Below, piece by piece: positions 16,733 to 25,002 of a stretch of DNA of 42,776 bases (the stretch's first letter is position 1; each line of letters begins with the position of its first letter). Position numbers and translations under genes: made by a program. The stretch is from Actinomycetes bacterium (GTDB lineage: Bacteria > Actinomycetota > Coriobacteriia > Coriobacteriales > Eggerthellaceae), in NCBI GenBank assembly GCA_023429565.1, contig JAEZDJ010000029.1, positions 1 through 42,776 of the forward strand, in the 5' to 3' direction. Below the pieces are notes generated by a model. It made no database searches. It had not been told where the DNA came from and saw only the letters and a list, made by a program, of their open reading frames with translations.

Positions 16733-17641
16733 ATGCTTCCTTTCCTTCCTCCATTCATCCCCAACCTCATCCAAGTCGCTCCGTTCGCGATCGCTTTCGC
16801 CTTTCTGTTCGCGGCGCCGCTGAGAAGGCATGCGGGGGCGTTCTATGCGTTCTGGACAGTTGCGGTAGTTGCGGTGAGCTGGCCAGACCCTGTCCTTTTG
16901 GCCATGGGGAACGCAGCGCCCGCGTCAGTTGTGGCGTATCAGTCATATCTCGATTCCCTGGAAAGCTCGCAACCGCTGATCGGGACGGTGACCACGTTGC
17001 TCACCTCCTCGTTTACCGGCGTGTGCTTCTATCTCATCGTCATGTTCTCGGGAGCGCTGGAAAAGACACCCGCCGTCAAGAAGCTCCTCTCCGTCAGGTC
17101 GGAATTGTCCGTGATTGGCGGCATCGTCATCATGGGCCACGTCGTCCGCGTCATCAACTTCCCGCTCCTGTTCCTCAGCCCGATGGCGCAACAGGTCTGG
17201 GGAAGCGCAGCCAGCGGCGCGATGTTCGTAGCAAGCGTGATTATCGGCCCTTTGCTCACACTCGTCTTCCTGATTCCCTGGATCACCTCGTTCAAGGTCG
17301 TGCGTCGACGCATGTCCCACGCCACGTGGAAGAAAACCCAGGTGCTCGCCTATCCCTTCATGGCGCTCATGATCGCGCAGGGCTTCTTCCTCGCATTGGG
17401 CCATTGCCTCTATGGATACCCCTACGACGGCGCCACGGTCACCATGGCGCTCATGGGCAATCCGGTCGGATGGCTTGGCAGCTTTGCGCAGAATGTGGCA
17501 ACCGCCTGGATGTATCTGGCCTTGGGCGGTGCATATCTGACGTTGCGTCTACGCAAGCTTCACCACGCAAGGGGCAAAGAAGCCCACGATGGTCACGAGA
17601 GCCGGCGCATTCTTGGCACGAGCAGGAACCGCCGCGCTTAA
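16733..17641 (+). CDS. Cytochrome-b-like (ferric reductase/MsrQ-type) integral membrane protein
   Basis: This 302-residue protein has about six to seven hydrophobic segments and a short basic C-terminal tail. The block SHATWKKTQVLAYPFM, with its Trp-Lys-Lys-Gln-x-Leu-Ala-Tyr pattern ahead of a helix ending in LGH, resembles the haem-binding core of ferric-reductase-like membrane domains (MsrQ/YedZ, NOX). Candidate haem ligands are H136 (MGHVVRV), H196 and H224. Such proteins pass quinol or flavin electrons outwards, and the next gene is an exported FAD reductase, so a membrane electron donor role is inferred. Start ATG 16733 follows AGAGAGG, with spacing somewhat long. A different frame covering the same bases is rejected. 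The family call is moderate, because similarity is limited to the core. Confidence 0.6.
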   Translation: MLPFLPPFIPNLIQVAPFAIAFAFLFAAPLRRHAGAFYAFWTVAVVAVSWPDPVLLAMGNAAPASVVAYQSYLDSLESSQPLIGTVTTLLTSSFTGVCFYLIVMFSGALEKTPAVKKLLSVRSELSVIGGIVIMGHVVRVINFPLLFLSPMAQQVWGSAASGAMFVASVIIGPLLTLVFLIPWITSFKVVRRRMSHATWKKTQVLAYPFMALMIAQGFFLALGHCLYGYPYDGATVTMALMGNPVGWLGSFAQNVATAWMYLALGGAYLTLRLRKLHHARGKEAHDGHESRRILGTSRNRRA

Positions 17642-17965
17642 CCTTGGCTACTCGCTTTTCTAGGCCTCTTTTGCGACGAGACATTTGCTGTAGATGTTTC
17701 TTCCTTTTGGAAGTCTAGTCCTTCGCGTAATCTCTGGAAGGCTACCCCTCTTCGAGGCTCCGAAGTACGCGCCTTCCAAGGTTCAGGGTCTCTGTGGCGA
17801 AGTCGTTCCAGACCAAAAGCCAGAAACTTTCTTCCCCGCTGTAGAGTAATGGGTGAGCGAAATCACCCCGTTTGAACAGGTATCGCCCGTAATGGGCGAA
17901 GTAAAACACAGCCTTCGTTTCAATAATTTCTTGCGTTGCGATATTACAAAGCAAGGAGGAAACAC
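17642..17965. promoter_or_regulatory. Upstream region of the broken flavoprotein gene, with two dyads
   Basis: GGGTGA-gcgaaa-TCACCC (17851-17868) and TCGCCC-gtaat-GGGCGA (17883-17899) are two short perfect dyads, 84-115 bases before the start, and are candidate operators. AGGAGGAAACAC directly precedes the ATG. Nothing gene-like is seen in the region. Confidence 0.4.
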
Positions 17966-19651
17966 ATGAAGGAAACCACGGTGTTCGATAGACGTTCGTT
18001 TATAAGGGGTGGTGCGTCAATCGGTGTCGGTGCGGTTGCGATGGGCCTGTTTGCTGGCTGCGCTCCATCAAGCGAGGCATCCGCGAGCGGTCAATCTGCC
18101 AACAGCGGCTCATGGGATAAGGAATGCGATTTCGTTGTGGTCGGCTCGGGAGGCGCCTCGTGGGGGGCTTTGGCGGCCGTGAAGGCTGGAGCGAGCAGTG
18201 TGCTCATTGTCGACAAGGGCGATCTGTTTGTTGGGACGACGAGCCTTTCCGAGGGCATTACCTGGGTGCCGATGAATTATCTTATGGAAGAGCAAGGAAT
18301 CGAAGACAATCGCGACGACGCCTTGCTTTATGTGACCAACATCGCCGAAGGAAAGGTGACGGACGAACTTAAAGAGGCCTATATCGACAAAGCACCTGAA
18401 TTCGTCCAATGGTCTCGTGAAGCGTGGGGTTTCGAATGGGAGCGCTATTACGATTGGATCAACCAGGACTATTATCAGGTTGATGGATTTCGTCCCCGTG
18501 GCCGATCTATCAACATAGATGCTGCAACGTCCGCTAAGAATATTTAAAATGAAACATGGGAAAAGCCAGAAAAACCCTCGAATGCTCAGACGTTTCAGAT
18601 AATTCGCAGCTTATGTGATTCTAATGGCGTCGAAGTCATGATGCAGTCTGAGGGGAAACAGCTTATTGTTGATGAGTCCGGCGCGGTTGTTGGGGTGCTC
18701 GTTTCTGACGAGCGAGGGAAAGAAATGCGGGTGAAGGCCACGAAGGGCGTCTTGCTTGGCACGGGTGGATTCGACTTCAACGATGAGATGCGACTGAGTT
18801 TCCTGAGAACGCCGTTTTTCGCGTCCCGCCATGTTGAGACCAACACGGGTGACGGACAGCGTATGGGCATGGCCGTGGGGGCGTCCCTTGCCAACATGGC
18901 CTCGGTATACGGGCAGTGCTGCTTTCTGCCGAAAGGCGAATACGAAGGCATGGAGCGATCGCCCGAATACACGGTTACCGACTCCTACCAGTTCCGTGGC
19001 AAGCCGGGCGCGATTGTGGTCAATCGGTATGGGAAACGCATCGGGAACGAATCAACCATTTACGCAAACTTTCAGCGCTGTATGGAAGGATGGGACTCGG
19101 CTCAGTTTAAGTTCCAGAACATCCCGGCCTTTTGGATATGTGACAGCACCTTTGCCGAGCGCTATAAGATGCCCGGCGGCGAAGCGGTTGGAGATGTTCC
19201 GGATTGGATCAATAAGGCGGAATCGCTTGAAGAGCTCGCGGCAATGCTCGGGATTGACAGCGGAGGCCTTGTGCTGGAGCTCGAGGAGTTCAACCGGCAT
19301 GCGCAAGAAGGCGTTGATCCAATCTGGCATCGGGGTGAATTCAGCCACGATCAGCGATCGGTTGCCGATGAAACCAGGGACGATCTGAACAATAAATGCC
19401 TTGCTCCTGTTGCGGTTCCTCCCTTTTATGGGGCGCGCTATTATCCGGCCAGTTTGGGCACGGCGGGCGGCCTGGCGATCAATGCGAAGGCTCAAGTTCT
19501 CACTGCCGAAGGGGAGGTCATTCCCGGCTTGTATGCGTGTGGTTGTGCAGCGACGTCCCCGTTTGGGGCTGGCTATGCGGGAGGCGGAGCCCCTGTGGGG
19601 GCAAGCAGCGTTATGGCATGGGTCGCCGGACAGGCGGCAATGGCGGAGTAG
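17966..19651 (+). pseudogene. Tat-exported FAD reductase/dehydrogenase flavoprotein, interrupted by one in-frame TAA
   Basis: The full frame would give about 560 residues. A Tat lipoprotein signal opens it (RRSFIRGG at 9-16, FAGC ending at Cys32), then the FAD dinucleotide fold VVVGSGGASWGALAA near 57, and a C-terminal FAD-closing block (GGLAINAKAQVL, LYACGCAATSPFGAGYAGGG) of the FAD_binding_2 fumarate reductase/3-ketosteroid dehydrogenase type. Codon 194 (18545-18547) is TAA. Translation on the same frame after it runs without further stops to 19651 and keeps family features, so a single nonsense change splits it. The C-terminal part could in principle start at ATG 18638, but it lacks the FAD fold and signal. 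A strong terminator follows. Confidence 0.8.
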
Positions 19652-19685
19652 CGCTTTTGACAGTGGCGTGAAATGCCAAGATTGT

Positions 19686-19724
19686 CAGACTGGGTTGGCG
19701 AAATCAGTTCGCCAACCCAGTCTG
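19686..19724 (+). terminator. Intrinsic terminator after the broken flavoprotein gene
   Basis: A perfect 17-bp stem (19686-19702 with 19708-19724, arm CAGACTGGGTTGGCGAA) with a 5-nt loop ATCAG is followed by TGTTTC. The T tract is short, but the stem is unusually long and stable. Confidence 0.75.
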
Positions 19725-19837
19725 TGTTTCGTTGAGGCAGGATGGAATACAACTTTGAAGCCCGCCTGGCTTTTGCGGAAGGCTCATCCTATACTGCAAG
19801 AGGGCCGGAGACACGCTTGTTGACCGATGGGGAGCCT

Positions 19838-21253
19838 ATGGGGAATGCGGCTACTGGCATGGCGATTCGTGTGCGAAGAGAAGTGCTCTTTGCCGTTTCG
19901 CTAGGATTGTGTTTTGCCTGGACGAGTGGTTTACATTATGCGACGTTGTTTGGATTTTTCACACAAGGTCAGGCATCATTGTCGTCAATTGCCTCTGTGT
20001 CGAGCGCGGTGTTGTATGCAGTAGTCTTCTTGCGGTGCCGCAGGAACTTGCCGGTGCAATTCACGGGCCGCAACAATGCGATTTTCCTGGTGCTTGGATT
20101 GTGCGGTATAGCTATGCAATCCGTTACTGGACTGCTTGTGATCGCGCCCGTTTTCACTGGTCTTTGGATTGCTTGGTATCGACTCGGCCTGGTGATATAT
20201 TTAGTTTCCCTGCCACGAAACGTGATGGTCCGTTGTGTTGGCGGAGCATTTCTTGTGTGTGCTCTCGTCATTTTTGGGTTGCAACTTATCCCCCTCGAGT
20301 TTGTTCCGGCGATTTTTTGTCTGATTTTGCTCGTGCTGTTCGCCAGCCTGACATCCACGAAAAAGCTGCACGATGGGGCCGCGTTGCAAGTGCACCGTTT
20401 TGTGCCGTTTGGAAGTCTTTGGAAGATTGCCCTGTTTGCTTTTGCATTTTCATTTCTGTTCGATGTCACGGAAACCCATCTGTTCTTTACCCAGAACGAG
20501 TTCATTGCCTACGGGATTCCCCTTGGGTTCGCGGGTGTCTCTTTGGTCGCATTCGTGATTTCCGTCATCCTTCCTGCAAAAAGCGTTTCGATTGACGGAC
20601 AGGCTTTTACTTTTGCCGTGATTCTTGCCTGCATAGGATCCATCGGCTTTTTCATCAGTGGTGTTTCGGCAGCCCCTCTCGCTCAATCCGTTGTGCAGAT
20701 AACGTGCGGCTACAGCTTTGTGAGCCTGTTGATTGTAGTGACCGCTGAAATATCGAAACGGTATTCCGTGCAACCGTGTTTGCTTTTCAGCTTGGTATTT
20801 TGCATTCAGCGAATAGGAAACTATCTTGGCGAGCTTGTTGGGTTCGGTTTCATGGTGGACAATCCCCTGTCTGCGGAAGGGATGGATGCCATTGCTGGCA
20901 TTGCCATCGTACTATGCTTCGCTGTTGTCTTGATTGTTTTTGTGACCCTGAATGGAAGACTTACGCTGTACGAGAAGGGGCTTATTGGAGAAGGTGATGA
21001 CGAGGGGCGCGATTCAAGGCTGGCGGAAATGGGGCACGTTGCCCGTGCCTATATGTTGACCGGGCGTGAGACGGATGTGTTTTTTCTCATGATCAACCGG
21101 TATAGTCGCAAAGAGATGGAAAAGGAGCTGTTCTTGTCCTCAAATACCATTAAGACTCATGTACGAAATATTTATCGGAAATTTGAGGTGCACAGCCAAA
21201 CGGAACTTCTTGAGGTGGTCAAGGGGCTCAGTAGCGACCAGCTCATTCCTTGA
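19838..21253 (+). CDS. LuxR-family regulator with about twelve membrane helices
   Basis: This protein of about 471 residues has an N-terminal block of roughly twelve hydrophobic segments (20-380) and a C-terminal LuxR helix-turn-helix (about 407-461: LTGRETDVFFLMINRYSRKE to SNTIKTHVRNIYRKFEVHSQ). Membrane LuxR proteins of this layout are abundant in Eggerthellaceae next to reductase genes and probably sense small molecules in the membrane. The ATG at 19838, preceded by GGGGAG, is chosen because the upstream ATG at 19742 would leave only 17 bases after the terminator for a promoter; that start remains possible. It probably regulated the broken flavoprotein upstream. Its last codons and TGA stop lie at the edge of antisense LuxR sequence (see 21243). 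Confidence 0.8.
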   Translation: MGNAATGMAIRVRREVLFAVSLGLCFAWTSGLHYATLFGFFTQGQASLSSIASVSSAVLYAVVFLRCRRNLPVQFTGRNNAIFLVLGLCGIAMQSVTGLLVIAPVFTGLWIAWYRLGLVIYLVSLPRNVMVRCVGGAFLVCALVIFGLQLIPLEFVPAIFCLILLVLFASLTSTKKLHDGAALQVHRFVPFGSLWKIALFAFAFSFLFDVTETHLFFTQNEFIAYGIPLGFAGVSLVAFVISVILPAKSVSIDGQAFTFAVILACIGSIGFFISGVSAAPLAQSVVQITCGYSFVSLLIVVTAEISKRYSVQPCLLFSLVFCIQRIGNYLGELVGFGFMVDNPLSAEGMDAIAGIAIVLCFAVVLIVFVTLNGRLTLYEKGLIGEGDDEGRDSRLAEMGHVARAYMLTGRETDVFFLMINRYSRKEMEKELFLSSNTIKTHVRNIYRKFEVHSQTELLEVVKGLSSDQLIP

Positions 21254-21376
21254 ATGAATATCGAGCTTTCGATAGATGTGTCTTCATGCGTTTTTGCGGT
21301 TCCGTTGGCAATGATGAGTCGCTGCTCAATTGCGCCGATGAAGTTCTTCTAAGCAAAAAGCAAAAGCGCCTCGCTG
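21243..21376 (-). pseudogene. Antisense scrap of a second LuxR-type regulator (HTH region)
   Basis: From CTCATTCC at 21243 the plus strand matches 23285 onward, which is the antisense of the HTH region of the LuxR gene at 23246-24730. By eye about nine in ten bases agree over the first 105, then agreement fades near 21376. An indel near 21285 breaks the frame. The scrap therefore codes, on the minus strand, for a dead HTH related to the 23246 regulator. It begins inside the last codons of the rightward LuxR gene, giving a tail-to-tail join. Confidence 0.75.
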
Positions 21377-21404
21377 TTTTCATTTATGCTCAAAAGGAGG
21401 ACTG

Positions 21405-21434
21405 AGTCCTGACGATAAGTTGACTGTCAGGACT
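21405..21434. promoter_or_regulatory. Perfect 9-bp dyad in an intergenic gap
   Basis: AGTCCTGAC (21405-21413) and GTCAGGACT (21426-21434) flank a 12-nt loop. The dyad sits between the LuxR scrap and the convergent DUF4143 ATPase. It could be a weak hairpin terminator (TTAAATAT follows) or an operator. The rest of 21435-21591 shows nothing recognisable. Confidence 0.4.
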
Positions 21435-21591
21435 TAAATATCCAACCAAGATATCGGTTCATTGTTGCTTTCGCATAGTTGCTGACATGCTTTTCGACGA
21501 TTAGATGATGCCTGTGGTTTGACATCGACGCCCGATCATTTGTTGATCTCGGCGCAGAACCCTAGGCGTCAACGTCCGGTTGATTGGCGAG

Positions 21592-22839
21592 CTAAACTCC
21601 TGCCTCTTTACCCAAGAGCCATTCCAGTAGATTCATGTGGTGGATCCCGCTGAAATCACCGGTACCCACCACATCTAGCGATAACAGGGTTTTTGGATAA
21701 TTATCTTTAATGTTTTGCAAGGGTTCGAGTTCTCGCTTGAGCGTATTTTCGTCGAGCACCGTCTGCGCTACCTGAAAATAATGTGGGCCATCTTTATCCG
21801 AGGCAACGAAATCTATTTCCTTTTCACCCTGCTTGCCAATGTCAACTCGTAAAAACCTTCTGAGAAGTTCCAGATAGACGACATTCTCTATACGATGCCC
21901 AATGTCTCCTGCATCTTTGCCAAGCAGCCAGAAGCGAAAACCGAGGTCTCCCAAATAATACTTTTCAAGAGTTTTCAGGTGTGCCCTGCCCTTTAAATCG
22001 AAACGTCGCGCTTTGTAGATAAGGTAGCACTCGAGAAGAGCATCAACATACTCCCTCACCGCCCCTTCTGACACCTTGCTACCCGTCCCCGCAAGTCCAG
22101 AAGCAATTTTTTTCAATGAGCTTATGTTCCCGATATTGTCCGCCAAAAAAGATGTTGTCGCTTTGAAAGCCCTCATGTCCATTCGGGGCCTTCTGCTGAG
22201 GATGTCAGTGACAAAAATTGTATTGAAAACACCGTCCAGGTATTCAACAAGTTGGCGTTCATCAAAAAGCAAGGCCGCATAAGGAAGGCCGCCATACGTC
22301 AAGTATCGGTTGAAGGCTTCTTCCTTTGAGAAGGCTGGACGACCATAGTCATGGGGATAGTCGAACCCGCCCCGGTCAGAGTTCACCGCATTAAAATACT
22401 CTTTGAAAGAAAGCGGTTGAACCTTGATCTCCACATAGCGCCCAGTGAGCAGCGTGGCAAGCTCACCGGACAGAAAATAGGAGTTTGAACCCGTTATGTA
22501 CAGATCGACATCCTTGCGCACAAACAGGGCATCTGCCACGACTTCAAAATGTTCAATGCGTTGGATTTCATCGAGAAAAACGTAGTTTTTCTCGTTAGGT
22601 GACAATCTAGAGGCGATGTAGCTATAGAGTTCTTTTGCTCCCGTAGGAAAATTCTCCTCAAGACTCTCGAAATTTAATGCGATGAGGCACTTTTCTTCTA
22701 TCCCTGTTGTCTTGAGCGCGTCTTGGAACATTTCGAGTATGGTTGATTTTCCGCAGCGTCGCATCCCTGTAAGGACCTTGATGACGTCTCGATCCTTCCA
22801 AGCTTGAAGACGCTCTAGATAGGATGGTCTTTCAATCAT
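21592..22839 (-). CDS. AAA-family ATPase with DUF4143 C-terminal domain (3 of 3)
   Basis: This 415-residue protein has Walker A GMRRCGKST (25-33), Walker B NYVFLDEIQRIEHFE near 91, and the TGSNSYFLSGELATLLTGR block. The DUF4143 domain includes EKYYLGDLGFRFWLLGKDAG, RIENVVYLELLRR and the nuclease-like strand KEIDFVASDKDGPHYFQVAQ. It is the close relative of the ATPase at 13314 and matches it block by block. The ATG at 22839 follows AAGGAGGCATCC-type sequence (AAGGAGG on the minus strand). Upstream is an AT-rich region with a 9-bp dyad. It sits between two LuxR regulators with no functional link visible. The role of the family is unknown. Confidence 0.88.
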   Translation of the reverse strand: MIERPSYLERLQAWKDRDVIKVLTGMRRCGKSTILEMFQDALKTTGIEEKCLIALNFESLEENFPTGAKELYSYIASRLSPNEKNYVFLDEIQRIEHFEVVADALFVRKDVDLYITGSNSYFLSGELATLLTGRYVEIKVQPLSFKEYFNAVNSDRGGFDYPHDYGRPAFSKEEAFNRYLTYGGLPYAALLFDERQLVEYLDGVFNTIFVTDILSRRPRMDMRAFKATTSFLADNIGNISSLKKIASGLAGTGSKVSEGAVREYVDALLECYLIYKARRFDLKGRAHLKTLEKYYLGDLGFRFWLLGKDAGDIGHRIENVVYLELLRRFLRVDIGKQGEKEIDFVASDKDGPHYFQVAQTVLDENTLKRELEPLQNIKDNYPKTLLSLDVVGTGDFSGIHHMNLLEWLLGKEAGV

Positions 22840-22885
22840 GTTGGATGCCTCCTTCGCTGCGGTATGATCATATTTCGCGTAATTT

Positions 22886-22923
22886 ATTGTTCATATTTAA
22901 TATTTTATTTAAAAATGAACAAT
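22886..22923 (-). promoter_or_regulatory. Operator-like dyad upstream of the DUF4143 ATPase
   Basis: ATTGTTCAT (22886-22894) and ATGAACAAT (22915-22923) are perfect 9-bp arms 20 bases apart in very AT-rich sequence, 47-84 bases before the gene start. A protein-binding site is more likely than a hairpin terminator. Confidence 0.4.
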
Positions 22924-23245
22924 TAAACAAGAGTTTTAAAGAGAAAGGGAGATCGGTATCTTCTCCTGTACGTGTATTGGCTCCATGGCGTTTGTGCCAC
23001 GGACCATCCGTAACCCCGTACCCGACTTATCCTTTTCTCTTTATCATGCGTTGTCCTATGCGTTCCAGGATGCTTGTTGTTCGGCGGGTAAAGATGGGTG
23101 GCTTCGACGTATGAAGAGCTATGTTTGGAGATGGGTCTGTTGCTTCGGATGCGCAGCATGGCCTGCCTCCTGCATAGTGCACGGGGTCTCTTTTTCTTTC
23201 CGCCTCTTCCCGCACAAACACCTCCCCATCTCCACCCTTACGCAG
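22924..23245. other. Gene-free stretch between DUF4143 ATPase and LuxR gene
   Basis: This stretch of about 320 bases contains only short frames with low-complexity or shadow composition. No promoter, RNA or strong terminator was recognised. Confidence 0.4.
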
Positions 23246-24730
23246 TCAACCATCCACATCGGTTCGCTCAAGCAGCGCGAACAACTCATTCCTTGAATGA
23301 ATGTCGAGCTTTCGATAGATGTGGCGTACGTGCGCTTTTGCGGTTCCGTTGGCAATGATGAGCCGCTGCTCAATTGCCCCGATGGATTTCCTCTGGGCCA
23401 GCAGCAAAAGCACCTCGGCTTCCCGCACCGAAAGGGCATACTGCTTCGAAATGCTCGCGCACTTTTTGCCAAGCACGAAGCTGCGCATGGATTCTCGATT
23501 TGCCGCGGGCGCATCCTCCTGCTTGTTCTTTTCGGCCAGCGCCTCGATGCCCCAGTTGCTGGCAAGATCCTTCTCTGACAGCAGGATCATGGTGAACACG
23601 ATGATCAGCAAGACGATGACGACGTTTATGATGACGGCCTGGTTCTCAATCAAAGGTTCTGCCTGGGTGAGCAGGTGATTGATTTTGCCGCCGCACAGCA
23701 TGACTGCCTGGCGTATGGCCCGCTCGATGCCGAAGAGCCATAAAGCGGTGACGCCGTACCGGTACGACAGATTGCTTAACAGCAACATGATGAGAATGGA
23801 GAACGCCGTGTAGCTCAGGGAGGCGCAGAAAGCCGACACCGCTTCCACAGGGAATCCCAAGGCGGGAACAATGAGGAACGAAGCGACCATCAGCGGCAAT
23901 CCAAATCGGTATATCAACCCGAAGTTGAATTTCTCACCTTGGGCAATAACCCCTATGACAACTATGGCTGCGGCAACGATTACGCCGAACGACGAGTGGG
24001 GTCCCGAAAATGCCAGTATTGAACTTTCTTTAAGCCCGTAGGCAAAGCTAAAAACAGCCATCAGCAAAACGGGCTTCCAGGGGAAGGAGAACCGCGTGCT
24101 CATAGGCCGAGGTCGTTCGGCTTCGGGCACGTGCCTGAAGCTCAAAAAAGCAAACAGAGCTGACAAGACGGGAAGAAAGATAATAAACCACATGCGGTAA
24201 TCGGCAACGAGCCCTTTCGTCAGATAAATAACCAGAGCTCCTACGATTATAGAGGTGGAATAGTAGAGAGCCACACGCAATGGGTTCAGGCATCCGTAGA
24301 ATTCCGACCAGATAAGAATAAGAATGGCTATTCCGACTCCGGACCCGATTGAGATGGGGAGTGCCAATGAGGATGCGCTATCAGGATGCGCTGCGGCATA
24401 GTATGCGGCTGCTGTGGCAAGGGCAATAAGCCCACCGGATACGATAAAGGAGGCCTTACTCTTGCTGAGGGGGGACAAATGTCTTGCGAAAAGAGCGCCG
24501 AGGACCCATGTCGCGATAGCGGAGATCTCAAAGATGTCGACTGCAGAGAATGATTGAAGGGGGAAGGCACCGGGAACGCTGATGGTGGAGACTTCAATCC
24601 ATGCACGGTAGAGCCCCAAGCCGATAAAAACCAAGGGGAAATGAGCCAGTATCCCCCGAGATTTTTCAGGCAATTTAACAAAATCGTTTTCGGACAAAGC
24701 GATCCCAGCTCCCCTAGGATTTTTATTCAT
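23246..24730 (-). CDS. LuxR-family regulator with about twelve membrane helices
   Basis: This 494-residue protein has a short cytoplasmic start (residues 1-28), about twelve hydrophobic helices to residue 400, and a LuxR helix-turn-helix at about 430-487 (LSVREAEVLLLLAQRKSIGA to GTAKAHVRHIYRKLDIHSRN). It is divergent from the FAD/FMN reductase at 25003, with 272 bases between the starts, so it is the likely regulator of that gene and of apbE. A related HTH scrap at 21243 shows that the gene or a paralogue was once copied there. The ATG at 24730 is the first in frame; its ribosome site is AGGGAGG on the minus strand. A sensory role for the membrane part is inferred from the family. Confidence 0.82.
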   Translation of the reverse strand: MNKNPRGAGIALSENDFVKLPEKSRGILAHFPLVFIGLGLYRAWIEVSTISVPGAFPLQSFSAVDIFEISAIATWVLGALFARHLSPLSKSKASFIVSGGLIALATAAAYYAAAHPDSASSLALPISIGSGVGIAILILIWSEFYGCLNPLRVALYYSTSIIVGALVIYLTKGLVADYRMWFIIFLPVLSALFAFLSFRHVPEAERPRPMSTRFSFPWKPVLLMAVFSFAYGLKESSILAFSGPHSSFGVIVAAAIVVIGVIAQGEKFNFGLIYRFGLPLMVASFLIVPALGFPVEAVSAFCASLSYTAFSILIMLLLSNLSYRYGVTALWLFGIERAIRQAVMLCGGKINHLLTQAEPLIENQAVIINVVIVLLIIVFTMILLSEKDLASNWGIEALAEKNKQEDAPAANRESMRSFVLGKKCASISKQYALSVREAEVLLLLAQRKSIGAIEQRLIIANGTAKAHVRHIYRKLDIHSRNELFALLERTDVDG

Positions 24731-25002
24731 GTACGTGCCCTCCCGTACCCATCCCTGTAACAGAGATTATATTTCATAGGGGCGGAACCCTGAATATTTG
24801 TGATGCAGTCGGCATTTGGGAGAGGGGTGTTAATAAGGGGTGTTATAGAAATCAGCCTAGAGATTCTGGCTGAGCCGATGCTTTGAGATAGGTCAGAGCC
24901 TAATGTGGGGTCCATGAGGGACCGTCCGACCTTTTGATTTTCTGGGGGTAAGAGAGCGAACGGGTCCTTCCTGTGTGTCGGTAACGACTTCAAGGAGGAA
25001 AC
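24731..25002 (+). promoter_or_regulatory. Divergent control region of LuxR gene and FAD/FMN reductase
   Basis: It contains a tandem GGGGTGTTA repeat (24824-24832 and 24837-24845, period 13), a TCAGCC/GGCTGA dyad (24852-24857, 24868-24873) and GGTCC-atgag-GGACC further right. These are candidate sites for the divergent LuxR protein. AAGGAGGAAAC precedes the reductase ATG. Promoter hexamers were not clear. Confidence 0.4.

Noticed and set aside
16597..17718. Long plus-strand frame of 373 codons overlapping the membrane protein gene
   Set aside because: It is Arg/His/Ser-rich without domains, while the frame at 16733-17641 has clear membrane helices and conserved blocks.
18638..19651. Treating the C-terminal part of the broken flavoprotein as a separate complete gene
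   Set aside because: It lacks the FAD dinucleotide fold and the Tat signal, is in frame with the upstream part, and has no ribosome site before ATG 18638.
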